The notes below the pieces were generated by a model. It was not told the DNA's origin, made no database searches, and saw only the letters and a list, made by a program, of their open reading frames with translations. DNA of 9,531 nucleotides from an uncultured Collinsella sp. (GTDB taxonomy: Bacteria; Actinomycetota; Coriobacteriia; Coriobacteriales; Coriobacteriaceae): positions 1 to 9,531 of the forward strand of contig URIJ01000072.1 in the NCBI GenBank assembly GCA_900547835.1, given 5' to 3'. Positions 1-6,700 of this stretch are shown here, one piece after another. Both the position numbers and the translations under genes were made by a program. Each line of letters begins with the position of its first letter. The first letter of the stretch is position 1.

Positions 1-1
1 G

Positions 2-310
2 GGCTACTTCATCGAGCACGGCCTCGGCAGGATGGAGGAGGGCGGCCGCAAGCGGAGGCGCTACGTCGGCTACGATTTCCACGAGCTGAGGCATACGCAG
101 GCCACCTTCCTGATCGGCAACGGCATCGACCCGAAGAGCGTGCAGGGGAGGCTCGGCCACGAGGTGTCGAGCATGACGATGGACGTGTACGCGCGCATGA
201 TGGGAGGGAACGACCGCGAAGCCGCCGATCTCCTGGAGATCCAGCGCGGGGCGGGCGCGCCCATCACCATCGACGGGAGCCGGATCACCGTCATGGCGAG
301 GGAGGCTTAG
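2..310 (+). CDS. Tyrosine recombinase/integrase, C-terminal part (5' end outside window)
   Basis: This is the C-terminal third of a tyrosine site-specific recombinase, the enzyme class that integrates and excises phages and conjugative or genomic islands. The frame is open to the first base of the window, so the ATG at 32 is an internal methionine rather than a start. Counting from that methionine, the catalytic signature is intact: HELRHT (His17 and Arg20, box II), LGH (His43) and the nucleophile Tyr53 in DVYAR. About 39 residues follow the tyrosine, and the frame closes with TAG. The core-binding domain, the first catalytic Arg and the catalytic Lys lie upstream and cannot be judged. It sits at the outer edge of the accessory side of the window, 135 bases before an ORF6N gene. 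The family call is firm; whether the full gene is functional is unknown. Confidence 0.88.
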   Translation, partial: GYFIEHGLGRMEEGGRKRRRYVGYDFHELRHTQATFLIGNGIDPKSVQGRLGHEVSSMTMDVYARMMGGNDREAADLLEIQRGAGAPITIDGSRITVMAREA

Positions 311-445
311 GGCAGACGTCGCCACGACGAAGCACACTCCCTCCCTAACGTCAGGGGTCATCGCCGCTGGACCGGCAGGCGACAAAGCCCAGGATGATAA
401 AATGCTTTCGACGCAGGAGCGTCCCCATCTTTGAATCGAGGAACC

Positions 446-1402
446 ATGAGCGATTTTGATGCCGAGGACGAATCGGTCGAAACGAGCGCGTCGATAGCCC
501 TGCCCGATTCCGCAAACATAGAGCCCCTAATCCATACCGTCCGTGGGCAGCAAATCATGCTCGACACCGATCTCGCTCGGTTATACGAGGTAGAGACAAA
601 GAATCTCAACCGCGCCGCCGCACGCAACGCCGACAGATTCCCCGAGGACTTCCGTTTTCAACTGACCAAGGAGGAGGACGAGTCTTTGAGGTGCCAAATT
701 GGAACCTCAAAGACCATGGAGGGCCGCGGCGGGCGACGTTATCTCCCCTATGCCTATACCGAGCAGGGCATAGCCATGCTGTCCGGCGTGCTACGCAGCG
801 AAGTGGCGGTGCAGACCAGTATCAGTATCATGAGGGCGTTTGTCGCCATGCGCCACCTCCTCGCCGAAAATGCCACCCTGTTTGAGCGGCTGCGCGGCGT
901 CGAGTTGAGTCAGGCGGCGTTTCAGCAATCGACCAACGAGCGTTTCAACCAGGTGTTCCGCCTGCTCGAAGGCGAGGTCGAGAAACCCCAGCGGATCTTC
1001 TTCGCCGGGCAGATGTTCGACGCCTTCAGCCTGCTGACAGATCTCGTGGGCCGCGCCGAGCGCGAAATCTCCCTCGTGGATGGCTACGTAGATGTCCACA
1101 CCCTGAACATCCTCGCAAAGAAGCGCAAGGGCGTCGCGGTGACCGTCTACACGTCCGGCAACCGGCTCACGCAAGGCGATGTCGACGTGTTCAACGCACA
1201 GTACCCGCAGCTCACCGTCCGCCGCACCAGAACGTTCCACGACCGCTTCCTTATCCTCGACGGTGCGACCGCGTATCACATCGGCGCATCCCTCAAGGAC
1301 GCGGGAAAGAAGTGCTTCGGCATAGACCTCATCCAAGACGAGGAGCTGACGAAGATGCTCATCGAGAAGCTAAAGCTCCTCGATGAGCATCAAACGGCTT
1401 GA
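446..1402 (+). CDS. ORF6N-domain protein with degenerate phospholipase-D-like C-terminal domain
   Basis: This is a 318-residue protein of unknown role, probably DNA-binding. An acidic N-terminus (about 1-25) precedes an ORF6N domain (about 27-140), a KilA-N-related module common in phage and island genes; typical patches are the LDTDLARLYEVETKNLNRA-type stretch, RFPEDFRFQL and AYTEQGIAMLSGVL. A predicted helical linker (about 140-180) leads to a C-terminal domain (about 185-300) resembling one half of a phospholipase D fold. In it, His265, Arg267, Asp272, Gly280 and Ser282 are spaced like an HKD motif, but Arg replaces the motif's Lys. I chose ATG 446 because GAGGA lies just upstream at 438-442. 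A TTG at 431 would add five residues, with AGGAG at 415-419 as its possible ribosome site. The neighbouring recombinase suggests mobile-element cargo. Domain calls are fairly sure; function is not known. Confidence 0.85.
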   Translation: MSDFDAEDESVETSASIALPDSANIEPLIHTVRGQQIMLDTDLARLYEVETKNLNRAAARNADRFPEDFRFQLTKEEDESLRCQIGTSKTMEGRGGRRYLPYAYTEQGIAMLSGVLRSEVAVQTSISIMRAFVAMRHLLAENATLFERLRGVELSQAAFQQSTNERFNQVFRLLEGEVEKPQRIFFAGQMFDAFSLLTDLVGRAEREISLVDGYVDVHTLNILAKKRKGVAVTVYTSGNRLTQGDVDVFNAQYPQLTVRRTRTFHDRFLILDGATAYHIGASLKDAGKKCFGIDLIQDEELTKMLIEKLKLLDEHQTA

Positions 1403-1473
1403 GCGTTATCCGACCTCTTGCCACAAGCCCTAAAGTTTGAGCATGATCGCTGAAAGCCTCGTTAGTCAACATG

Positions 1474-1803
1474 TCAAAGTAGGCCCTGGTCCGCAAGCCT
1501 TCGATAATGCTTGCCGAGGAGCGTCAACCGGCAGAACTTGCTCTCCATCGCCGCGTTCCACATATGGTCGGCGCCAACTGGAACCAGAAGACCATGCCGG
1601 TTGTATTTCTGGAGCAGAGAGAACACCCGGTTGTTCCTGGGCTCTGCTGGAGGCATAGCGTCTGTTCCTCCTTCGTCCTTTGGCTCATACGACGGATCCA
1701 GCCTGTATTCATAGTCCTCTGTTGGGAAGAGCTTTTTCGGCTCCTCCTCCTTTCCTCCAGGATGCACGGATGGCAAGAGTCGGAACGTCTCCTCAATATC
1801 CAA
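1474..1803 (-). pseudogene. Probable 3' remnant of an unrecognised protein gene
   Basis: An open frame of 109 codons on the minus strand reads like real protein in its second half. Residues about 60-109 include VFSLLQKYNRHGLLVPVG and a stretch with Met-Trp-Asn-Ala-Ala-Met followed by LGKHYRRLADQGLL, which looks like a winged-helix-type end, and the codons are mostly G/C-ended. The first half is charged, with runs of Glu, Lys and Pro. No convincing start exists: the frame opens immediately after an in-frame TGA with only a TTG, and no ribosome site lies at a useful distance. I therefore read it as the C-terminal part of a longer gene that lost its 5' end. I do not recognise the family. It could also be an intact small gene with a poor start, or chance. 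It faces the ORF6N gene. Confidence 0.35.
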
Positions 1804-2110
1804 ACTTCACGCAAGCCTAATGCGAATAGAGACGGACCTGGCAAATCAAGACACGACCAGCCGCTCGCACCCAAAGCCGTTTGCCTAAAAATAAATACCG
1901 CTGGCCGAAGTGGAAAGATGGTAACAACGAAAAAGACTATCAAGCTCGTTTTTAAGCACCGTTTGTTCCGCCCCGCATGTTTTGCGAACACGCTAACTAT
2001 CATGAAGCCAGTAAACAGAGGCGGACATCAACATCCAACGCCGGCAAGCATGTGAGCGCCTCCTCTGCCCAAGGGGCAAGTCCCCGAGATTAGTTAAGAG
2101 AGGGGAAGAG
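1804..2110. other. Gene-free leader region upstream of the PTS operon
   Basis: I see no convincing gene here. The stretch is more A/T-rich than its surroundings around 1888-1960. It should hold the promoter and operator of the PTS operon, but no strong -35/-10 pair is visible; TATCAT at 1998-2003 could be a -10 without a recognisable -35. An imperfect inverted repeat (TGTTCCGC at 1964-1971, GCGAACA at 1984-1990) is a candidate protein-binding site just before it. A short hairpin-capable repeat, TGCCC/GGGCA, lies at 2066-2078 in the leader. The segment ends in the strong ribosome site GAGGGGAAG that serves the ATG at 2111. Confidence 0.4.
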
Positions 2111-3673
2111 ATGGATAAAGTCAAAACGGCCTTCCAGAACTTTGGCCGCGTTATCGTCGACCCTATTTTGTACCTTTCGGTAACGGGCATCATTTTGGCC
2201 ATCGCCACGGTATGCTCGCTCGGCAGCGGAGTTGTCGCAGATCTGGGCACGCTGCTCTCCGCGGCAACCAACTCCGCGGTGATCGGCAACCTGCCGGTGA
2301 TTTTCGCAGTCGGCCTTACGGCAGGCTTCGCAAAGAAGCAAAAATCCAACGCGGCAGTGTTTGGACTTATTAGTTACCTCATGTTCCTGTATGTCAACAA
2401 CGCCTACCTGACGCTCACCGATCAGCTGGCAAAAGCCGGCGCGATGGGTCTGTATGGCACTGGCCAGGCAACGGTACTGGGTCTTCAAGTTACCGATGTC
2501 AACGTCTTCGGCGGCGTACTCATCGGATGCTTCTGCGGTTGGCTCTATAACAAACTGATCGACGTAAAGGTATCGGAGTATATCCGGATTTACGGCGGAC
2601 CCCGCCTGGCCCTTCTGGCGATGATCCCGCTGAGCATTGTCTTCGGCATCGGAGCGACCGTCGTGTGGCCCCCTATCGCCAACGCCATCAGCAGCGCGTC
2701 TTCATTCATCGCAGCCTCGGGCGGTCTGGGCGTTTTCATCTATGGCTTCCTGAACCGCGTCCTCGTACCTCTCGGCATGCACCACTTTATGTGGATGCCG
2801 TTTGACTACTCCGCGATTGGCGGCACGGCGGTCGTCGCCGGCCAGAGCGTTTCCGGCGCAGCAAACATCTTCTATGCCGAGCTTCCTCTTATCGCCGACG
2901 GATCCCTCACCACGGTCGACCCCTCCGTCCGCTTTGCCATGTTCGGCTTTGGCAAGGAATTCGTAACCCTTGGCACCGTGCTCGCAATGATTGCCACCTC
3001 GCGTCCTGAGAATCGAAAAGCCGTCGCAGCTATGCTGGTGCCTATTTACATCACCGCCATGCTCTCCGGCATCACAGAGCCGCTCGACTTCATGATTCTG
3101 TTCGCGTCTCCGGTTCTCTGGGTTGTCTACAGCCTGTTCTACGGATTGGGCGAGATGCTCCTGTTCGTCTTGGGAGTCCGCCTGCTTAACCTGTTCGGCG
3201 GCATCGAGCTGCTTACGGTTAACCTGCCTTTGCCAATGGGCGTCACCAAGTTCCCGATTTACATCGTCTTGGGCATCGTGTTTGCCGCCGCTTCGTTCGT
3301 CGTGCTGGCAATGGTTATCAAGAAGCTCAACCTCATGACGCCCGGTCGCTCTGCAGAGTGGTCTGCTGAGGTCTCTGGCGATACCAACGCCCTCGAGTCC
3401 TCCGGAACGCCGGAAGTCGACGCAAAACAGCAGGAGATGGTGCAAAACATTATCGATGGCCTTGGCGGTAAGGACAATATCAACACCATGGGCTGCTGCA
3501 TGACCCGTCTCCGTGTCGAAGTCAAGGATCCCAACAAGGTCAACGAAGAGACCATCAAGAAGGCTATCGACAAGGGCCTATTTAAGAACGGCACTAATGT
3601 CCAAATTGTCGTGGGAACCAACGTGCACTCCGTCTACGACCTGCTTCGTCCCATCCTTAATCTGGAAGATTAA
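2111..3673 (+). CDS. PTS sugar permease, EIICB of the glucose/alpha-glucoside family
   Basis: This 520-residue inner-membrane permease takes up a sugar and phosphorylates it at the expense of phosphoenolpyruvate. Residues about 1-400 form the EIIC channel, rich in membrane segments, with family landmarks MHHFMWMPFD (His224-His225) and GITEPLDF (Glu323), the latter in the substrate-binding part. A polar linker (about 400-430) leads to the EIIB domain (about 431-520) with the motif CMTRLRVEV. The phosphorylated cysteine should be Cys463; Cys462 precedes it directly. Domain order and length fit the MalX/GlvC/AglA type EIICB. No EIIA domain is attached or encoded nearby, so a glucose-type EIIA from elsewhere must supply the phosphate. 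The start has a strong Shine-Dalgarno, GAGGGGAAG. It is first in an operon with a family 4 glycosidase, which points to an alpha-glucoside substrate; the exact sugar is not readable. Confidence 0.93.
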   Translation: MDKVKTAFQNFGRVIVDPILYLSVTGIILAIATVCSLGSGVVADLGTLLSAATNSAVIGNLPVIFAVGLTAGFAKKQKSNAAVFGLISYLMFLYVNNAYLTLTDQLAKAGAMGLYGTGQATVLGLQVTDVNVFGGVLIGCFCGWLYNKLIDVKVSEYIRIYGGPRLALLAMIPLSIVFGIGATVVWPPIANAISSASSFIAASGGLGVFIYGFLNRVLVPLGMHHFMWMPFDYSAIGGTAVVAGQSVSGAANIFYAELPLIADGSLTTVDPSVRFAMFGFGKEFVTLGTVLAMIATSRPENRKAVAAMLVPIYITAMLSGITEPLDFMILFASPVLWVVYSLFYGLGEMLLFVLGVRLLNLFGGIELLTVNLPLPMGVTKFPIYIVLGIVFAAASFVVLAMVIKKLNLMTPGRSAEWSAEVSGDTNALESSGTPEVDAKQQEMVQNIIDGLGGKDNINTMGCCMTRLRVEVKDPNKVNEETIKKAIDKGLFKNGTNVQIVVGTNVHSVYDLLRPILNLED

Positions 3674-3711
3674 CAGTCGCCTAATCGACAGGCGATAAGC
3701 GAGGAGACCTC

Positions 3712-3981
3712 ATGTTGACCAAAACGTTTCATTCAATCCGAGGCATGTTCGAACGCTTGCTCGACATGTACAAAGAAAAGTCGACAAGAGGTCTTCTCGC
3801 CCTGATGGCTGCATTCGTATGTGGTTTTATCTGGCCACTCCTTGGTCTACTCGCTGCGGCTTGGACCCGGCATTCAGGAAAGCACACGGATGCGGGCAGT
3901 ATTGCGGGCATGGCGGCCGTTATCAACATCGTGACTTACTTCATACAGATAGCGGCCAGGATTGTCTGCGGCTCGATTTGA
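3712..3981 (+). CDS. Small membrane protein of unknown function within the PTS operon
   Basis: I do not recognise this 89-residue protein. It starts at an ATG with GAGGAG (3701-3706) five bases upstream, 38 bases after the permease stop, and ends 19 bases before the glycosidase start, so it is clearly placed to be co-translated with both. An amphipathic, basic N-terminus (1-26) is followed by a strongly hydrophobic segment (about 27-50, with FVCGFIWPLLGLLAAA), a short polar, His-containing loop (51-60) and a second hydrophobic helix (about 61-84, including VINIVTYFIQIAA). It should therefore be a two-helix inner-membrane protein. The neighbourhood suggests an accessory to, or regulator of, the EIICB permease, but that is inference only. 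The good start signal, fitting spacing and absence of overlap argue that it is a real gene. Confidence 0.7.
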   Translation: MLTKTFHSIRGMFERLLDMYKEKSTRGLLALMAAFVCGFIWPLLGLLAAAWTRHSGKHTDAGSIAGMAAVINIVTYFIQIAARIVCGSI

Positions 3982-4000
3982 TTTGAAAGGCATGAACAAC

Positions 4001-5329
4001 ATGAACGGATACAAGATTGTCATCTGCGGCGGCGGAAGCACCTATACCGCTGGCATCGTCAAAGACCTGATTGATCAAAAGGACGAACTGGGGATTCGCG
4101 AGCTTTGGCTCTATGACATCGACAAGGAACGCCAGGACACGGTCGCCGTGGTGGTTAAAGCAGTTATCGATGACCTTGCTCCCGAGATCCCCTTGCATGT
4201 AACCGTCGACCCCAAAGAGGCGTTTACAGATGCGAACTTTGTTATGGCGCAGATGCGCGTGGGCGGGCTCAAGATGCGTATCCAGGATGAGCAGATTAGC
4301 CTGCGCCATGGCGTAGTCGGCCAAGAGACCTGCGGAGCAGGTGGCATGGCCTATGGCATGAGGACCATCTTCCCCATGTGCGAGCTTGTCGATTTCTGCG
4401 AGGAGTACGCCTGCAAGGACTACTGGATCGTCAACTACTCCAACCCTGCTGCCATCGTAGCCAAGGCGATGCACAAGCTGCGTCCAAACGCTCGCATTCT
4501 CGACATTTGCGATATGCCGGTTGAGATTGAAGCCCGCATGGCAGAGATTTTAGGGTGCGAGCTCAACGATCTCGAGGTCGATTACTTTGGCCTCAATCAC
4601 TTTGGGTGGTTCACCAACGTACGCTGCAAGGGCGTCGACGTTACAGACAAGCTCAAAGAGCACGTGCGTAAATACGGCTACATTTCCGAGGCAAGCCTCA
4701 ATGACGCTTTGGTAAAGGATCCCGATTGGGCCCATACCTTCAAGAATGCGGCGACGATTTCCACGCTATTCCAGGATTACCTCCCCAACACCTACTACCA
4801 GTATTACCTGTTGCCCGATGCATGCGTTGAGTACATGGACATCAATAACACGCGTGGCATGCAGGTCGTAAATGGCCGCGAAAAGCGCATCTTTGATGCA
4901 TCCGCAGCGCTCAAGCGCGGCGAAAAGGTCGATCTCACGCAATTCTATGTTGGCGTCCACGGCAGGTTCATTGTCGATGTCGTCAAGTCTCTGGCGAAAG
5001 ACCTGCGCCATCGCCAACTTGTGATTGTGCCCAACAATGGCGCAATCGAGAATCTCTCGGACGACGCGACAGTCGAGGTTCCGGCGTACATCACTGATCG
5101 AGGAGCCGAACCGATTCGCGTCGGGAAGATTCCCCGCTTCTATAAGGGCCTTATCGAACAGCAGGATGCCTGTGAAGGCCTTGTGGTCGAAGCCGTTATC
5201 GAAGGTTCCTACCAGAAGGCACTCGAAGCCTTCACCCTCAATCGCACGATTCCCTCAGCACGCGTGGCTAAGGAAGTCTTGGACGACATGATCGAGGCGA
5301 ACAAGGGCTATTGGCCTGAGCTGAAGTAA
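4001..5329 (+). CDS. glvA: Family 4 glycosidase, probable 6-phospho-alpha-glucosidase
   Basis: This is a 442-residue cytoplasmic hydrolase that cleaves phosphorylated disaccharides delivered by the PTS, using NAD+ and a divalent metal in the oxidation-elimination mechanism of glycoside hydrolase family 4. The N-terminal Rossmann motif is CGGGSTYT (about 9-16), followed by LWLYDID. VNYSNP (Asn145-Pro149), Cys170-Asp171-Met-Pro and GLNHFGW (Asn199, His200) supply the metal and substrate site, and Tyr265 in NTYYQYY matches the catalytic tyrosine of Bacillus GlvA. CDMP is the form reported for 6-phospho-alpha-glucosidases, against CNxP in the beta-specific enzymes. ATG 4001 is preferred because AAAGG (3986-3990) lies ten bases upstream; ATG 3992 would be too close to it. 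The usual family length is about 440. It is the last gene of the operon, followed by a strong terminator. The family is certain; the alpha specificity is likely. Confidence 0.92.
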   Translation: MNGYKIVICGGGSTYTAGIVKDLIDQKDELGIRELWLYDIDKERQDTVAVVVKAVIDDLAPEIPLHVTVDPKEAFTDANFVMAQMRVGGLKMRIQDEQISLRHGVVGQETCGAGGMAYGMRTIFPMCELVDFCEEYACKDYWIVNYSNPAAIVAKAMHKLRPNARILDICDMPVEIEARMAEILGCELNDLEVDYFGLNHFGWFTNVRCKGVDVTDKLKEHVRKYGYISEASLNDALVKDPDWAHTFKNAATISTLFQDYLPNTYYQYYLLPDACVEYMDINNTRGMQVVNGREKRIFDASAALKRGEKVDLTQFYVGVHGRFIVDVVKSLAKDLRHRQLVIVPNNGAIENLSDDATVEVPAYITDRGAEPIRVGKIPRFYKGLIEQQDACEGLVVEAVIEGSYQKALEAFTLNRTIPSARVAKEVLDDMIEANKGYWPELK

Positions 5330-5355
5330 AGGAACCGCCCAAATACCAAAAGCGC

Positions 5356-5397
5356 AAAAGATGGCCCCAAGGCAAAATTGCCTTGGGGCCATCTTTT
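5356..5397. terminator. Bidirectional Rho-independent terminator between convergent genes
   Basis: Two 20-base arms (5356-5375 and 5378-5397) are exact reverse complements, separated by only two bases. The core is a GGCCCC/GGGGCC-type stem flanked by AAAAG on one side and CTTTT on the other, so either strand gives a GC-rich stem followed by a short U run. It lies 26 bases after the glycosidase stop and 6 bases beyond the stop of the oppositely directed RpiR gene, so it ends both transcripts. Confidence 0.92.
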
Positions 5398-5403
5398 ATA
5401 TGC

Positions 5404-6261
5404 CTAGATCTCAGCAAAACTCGTGAAGATGAACGAATCGGCCTCGCGTTTTACACGATAGTTCTCTTGATAGTCCTGATTGAATATAAGCGAATAAATA
5501 ACCTGAAGCGTATACGTGAGCGAAATCAAAGAAGAGTAATTGGCCACCTTTCCAATCACGCGTTCTGATTTTGGAATGGGCAAGACAGTGTCGCATTGCT
5601 TGGCGAGCACCGAATCAGAAAACGCCGTAATTAAACACGGCTTGACTCCGCGTTCGGAAAGAGTGGCAGCGTATTTGGAATAGTCATAGTGAATGCCGCT
5701 GTAGCTTAGGAATAAAAACAGGTCGCCGGGCTTGCCGTTTTTAACATGCAGCGTCTGCAGGCCTCCGTCGTCTGCCATGGTGACATGACGATCGAGCTTA
5801 AGAAGATTGTTGCGAAAGATGCATCCCGCCAGGTAGCTTTCCCCTTTAGCAAAGATGTAAATTCGTGGGGCGCTAAGAACCGCCTTGGCGATTATGCTTA
5901 ATTTGGCGCTATCGAGCTCGATTTTCGTTTGATCTATGATGCCCTTCAAGAGATTCGCAAGGTTACCCTCGATGGCCTCAATTGAATCGGTGCTGTCAAA
6001 AGGGCGATTGCGATCAACGGTGGCAGCCAGAAGATAGTCTCCGCTTATCTCCTGGATGAGCTGCATGATCAACTCTCGATAGCCGCTTAGGCCCAGTTTC
6101 TTGCAAAAGCGGATGATAGTCGCGTTCGAAGTGTAAGTCTCCTGTGCGAGCTTTGCCATAGTGAGGGTCTTAAGGTCGCTGGTATGATTGAGCAGATAGG
6201 TAGCAATAGCTCGGTCGGTTTCATTAAAAGACGCGCTGTTACGCAGGCTATCAAGAATCAT
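5404..6261 (-). CDS. RpiR/MurR-family transcriptional regulator (HTH plus SIS domain)
   Basis: This 285-residue regulator has the two-domain build of the RpiR family. An N-terminal helix-turn-helix domain (about 1-77) shows LAQETYTSNATIIRFCKKLG and LSGYREL at the recognition-helix position. A C-terminal SIS sugar-phosphate-binding domain (about 115-260) includes RIYIFAKGESYLAG and the LSYSG motif (Ser186, Ser188) expected to hold the phosphosugar. The ATG at 6261 is preceded by GGAG with five bases between. It converges on the PTS/glycosidase operon and shares its terminator, so the operon is its likely target, with a sugar 6-phosphate as effector; both points are inference. The codons are noticeably richer in A/T-ending forms (ATA, AAT, TTA) than in the folate and coaX genes, which suggests a different history. 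Full length for the family. Confidence 0.92.
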   Translation of the reverse strand: MILDSLRNSASFNETDRAIATYLLNHTSDLKTLTMAKLAQETYTSNATIIRFCKKLGLSGYRELIMQLIQEISGDYLLAATVDRNRPFDSTDSIEAIEGNLANLLKGIIDQTKIELDSAKLSIIAKAVLSAPRIYIFAKGESYLAGCIFRNNLLKLDRHVTMADDGGLQTLHVKNGKPGDLFLFLSYSGIHYDYSKYAATLSERGVKPCLITAFSDSVLAKQCDTVLPIPKSERVIGKVANYSSLISLTYTLQVIYSLIFNQDYQENYRVKREADSFIFTSFAEI

Positions 6262-6292
6262 GGTCGCTCCGATCGCTTTAGTTTGCCACTTA

Positions 6293-6301
6293 ATTATGTC
6301 A
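6293..6301 (-). promoter_or_regulatory. Candidate extended -10 promoter of the RpiR gene
   Basis: Read on the minus strand, TGA followed by CATAAT makes an extended -10 element with five of six consensus bases in the hexamer. Transcription would start near 6286 and leave a leader of about 25 bases that carries the GGAG ribosome site. A TTGATA at 6303-6308 is too close to serve as its -35, and pairs poorly with anything at the right distance downstream. Confidence 0.35.
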
Positions 6302-6650
6302 TTATCAAAACGACGGGCAGCCCTTCATGCACTGACTTACGCCCTGCGATCTCTCTTCTGATATTCCGCATATAACGGCAACATAAATTGCGAGGAGCGT
6401 GTCGCTCAGTTCCTAGAGAACAAATGCGAAGAGGTTCGATTACCTGAGTTCACCGCCTGCTTTGAGGCAAAGAGACGGCCCCGGCCAAGCTCAATGCAGA
6501 TTTGAGGCAGCATAGTGCTTGTCTGTCGGCATCCTACAGCCTGTAATCCCTACTCCCCAGTTTCTGTGCTAGCTGGTTCAGGCAGGCGCCCTGTCTAAAA
6601 TAAGCTGTTTAAAATTGATTTCGACCAAAATTCGACCAAGATTGAAAGGC
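6302..6650. other. Gene-free stretch between the RpiR gene and the tRNA terminator
   Basis: No gene with a start signal is visible. One plus-strand frame, 6362-6505, reads without a stop for 47 codons and has a protein-like middle (EERVAQFLENKCEEVRLPEF), but it lacks a start codon and a ribosome site; at most it is a remnant of a lost gene. Near the right end, around 6611-6642, A/T-rich DNA contains two tandem copies of a short repeat, described separately. The stretch lies on the 3' side of the tRNA, where island insertions usually occur. Confidence 0.4.
6620..6642. repeat. Two tandem 12-base direct repeats, inverted relative to the tRNA 3' end
   Basis: TTCGACCAAAAT (6620-6631) is followed, sharing one base, by TTCGACCAAGAT (6631-6642); the copies differ at one position. 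The second copy contains CGACCAAGA, which recurs in inverted orientation at 6698-6706 across the 3' terminus of the tRNA gene. The repeats could be recombinase arm sites or an attachment-site relic, or they could be chance in A/T-rich DNA. Confidence 0.45.
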
Positions 6651-6690
6651 AAAAAAGAAAACAGCCCAGAGGAACAATGCCTCTGAGCTG
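6651..6690 (-). terminator. Rho-independent terminator of the tRNA transcript
   Basis: On the minus strand, an 11-base stem, CAGCTCAGAGG paired with CCTCTGGGCTG (one G-U wobble), closes a seven-base loop and is followed by a T-rich tail (TTTTCTTTTTT at 6651-6661). It begins 10 bases after the encoded CCA of the tRNA, so it ends the tRNA transcript. Confidence 0.85.
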
Positions 6691-6700
6691 CTAAAAGTCT

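Noticed and set aside
402..434. Ten-codon frame overlapping the start of the ORF6N gene, as a possible leader peptide
   Set aside because: No regulatory residue pattern, no ribosome site and no attenuator hairpin after it.
1507..2055. Plus-strand frame of 182 codons in the gap before the PTS operon
   Set aside because: No ribosome site, mixed composition without motifs, and it runs opposite the more protein-like minus-strand remnant.
2702..3445. Minus-strand frame of 247 codons inside the permease gene
   Set aside because: A charged, His/Asp/Glu-rich shadow of the permease codons.
3497..3499. Adjacent cysteines Cys462-Cys463 at the EIIB active site as something unusual
   Set aside because: The second cysteine fits the family motif exactly; the extra one need not have a role.
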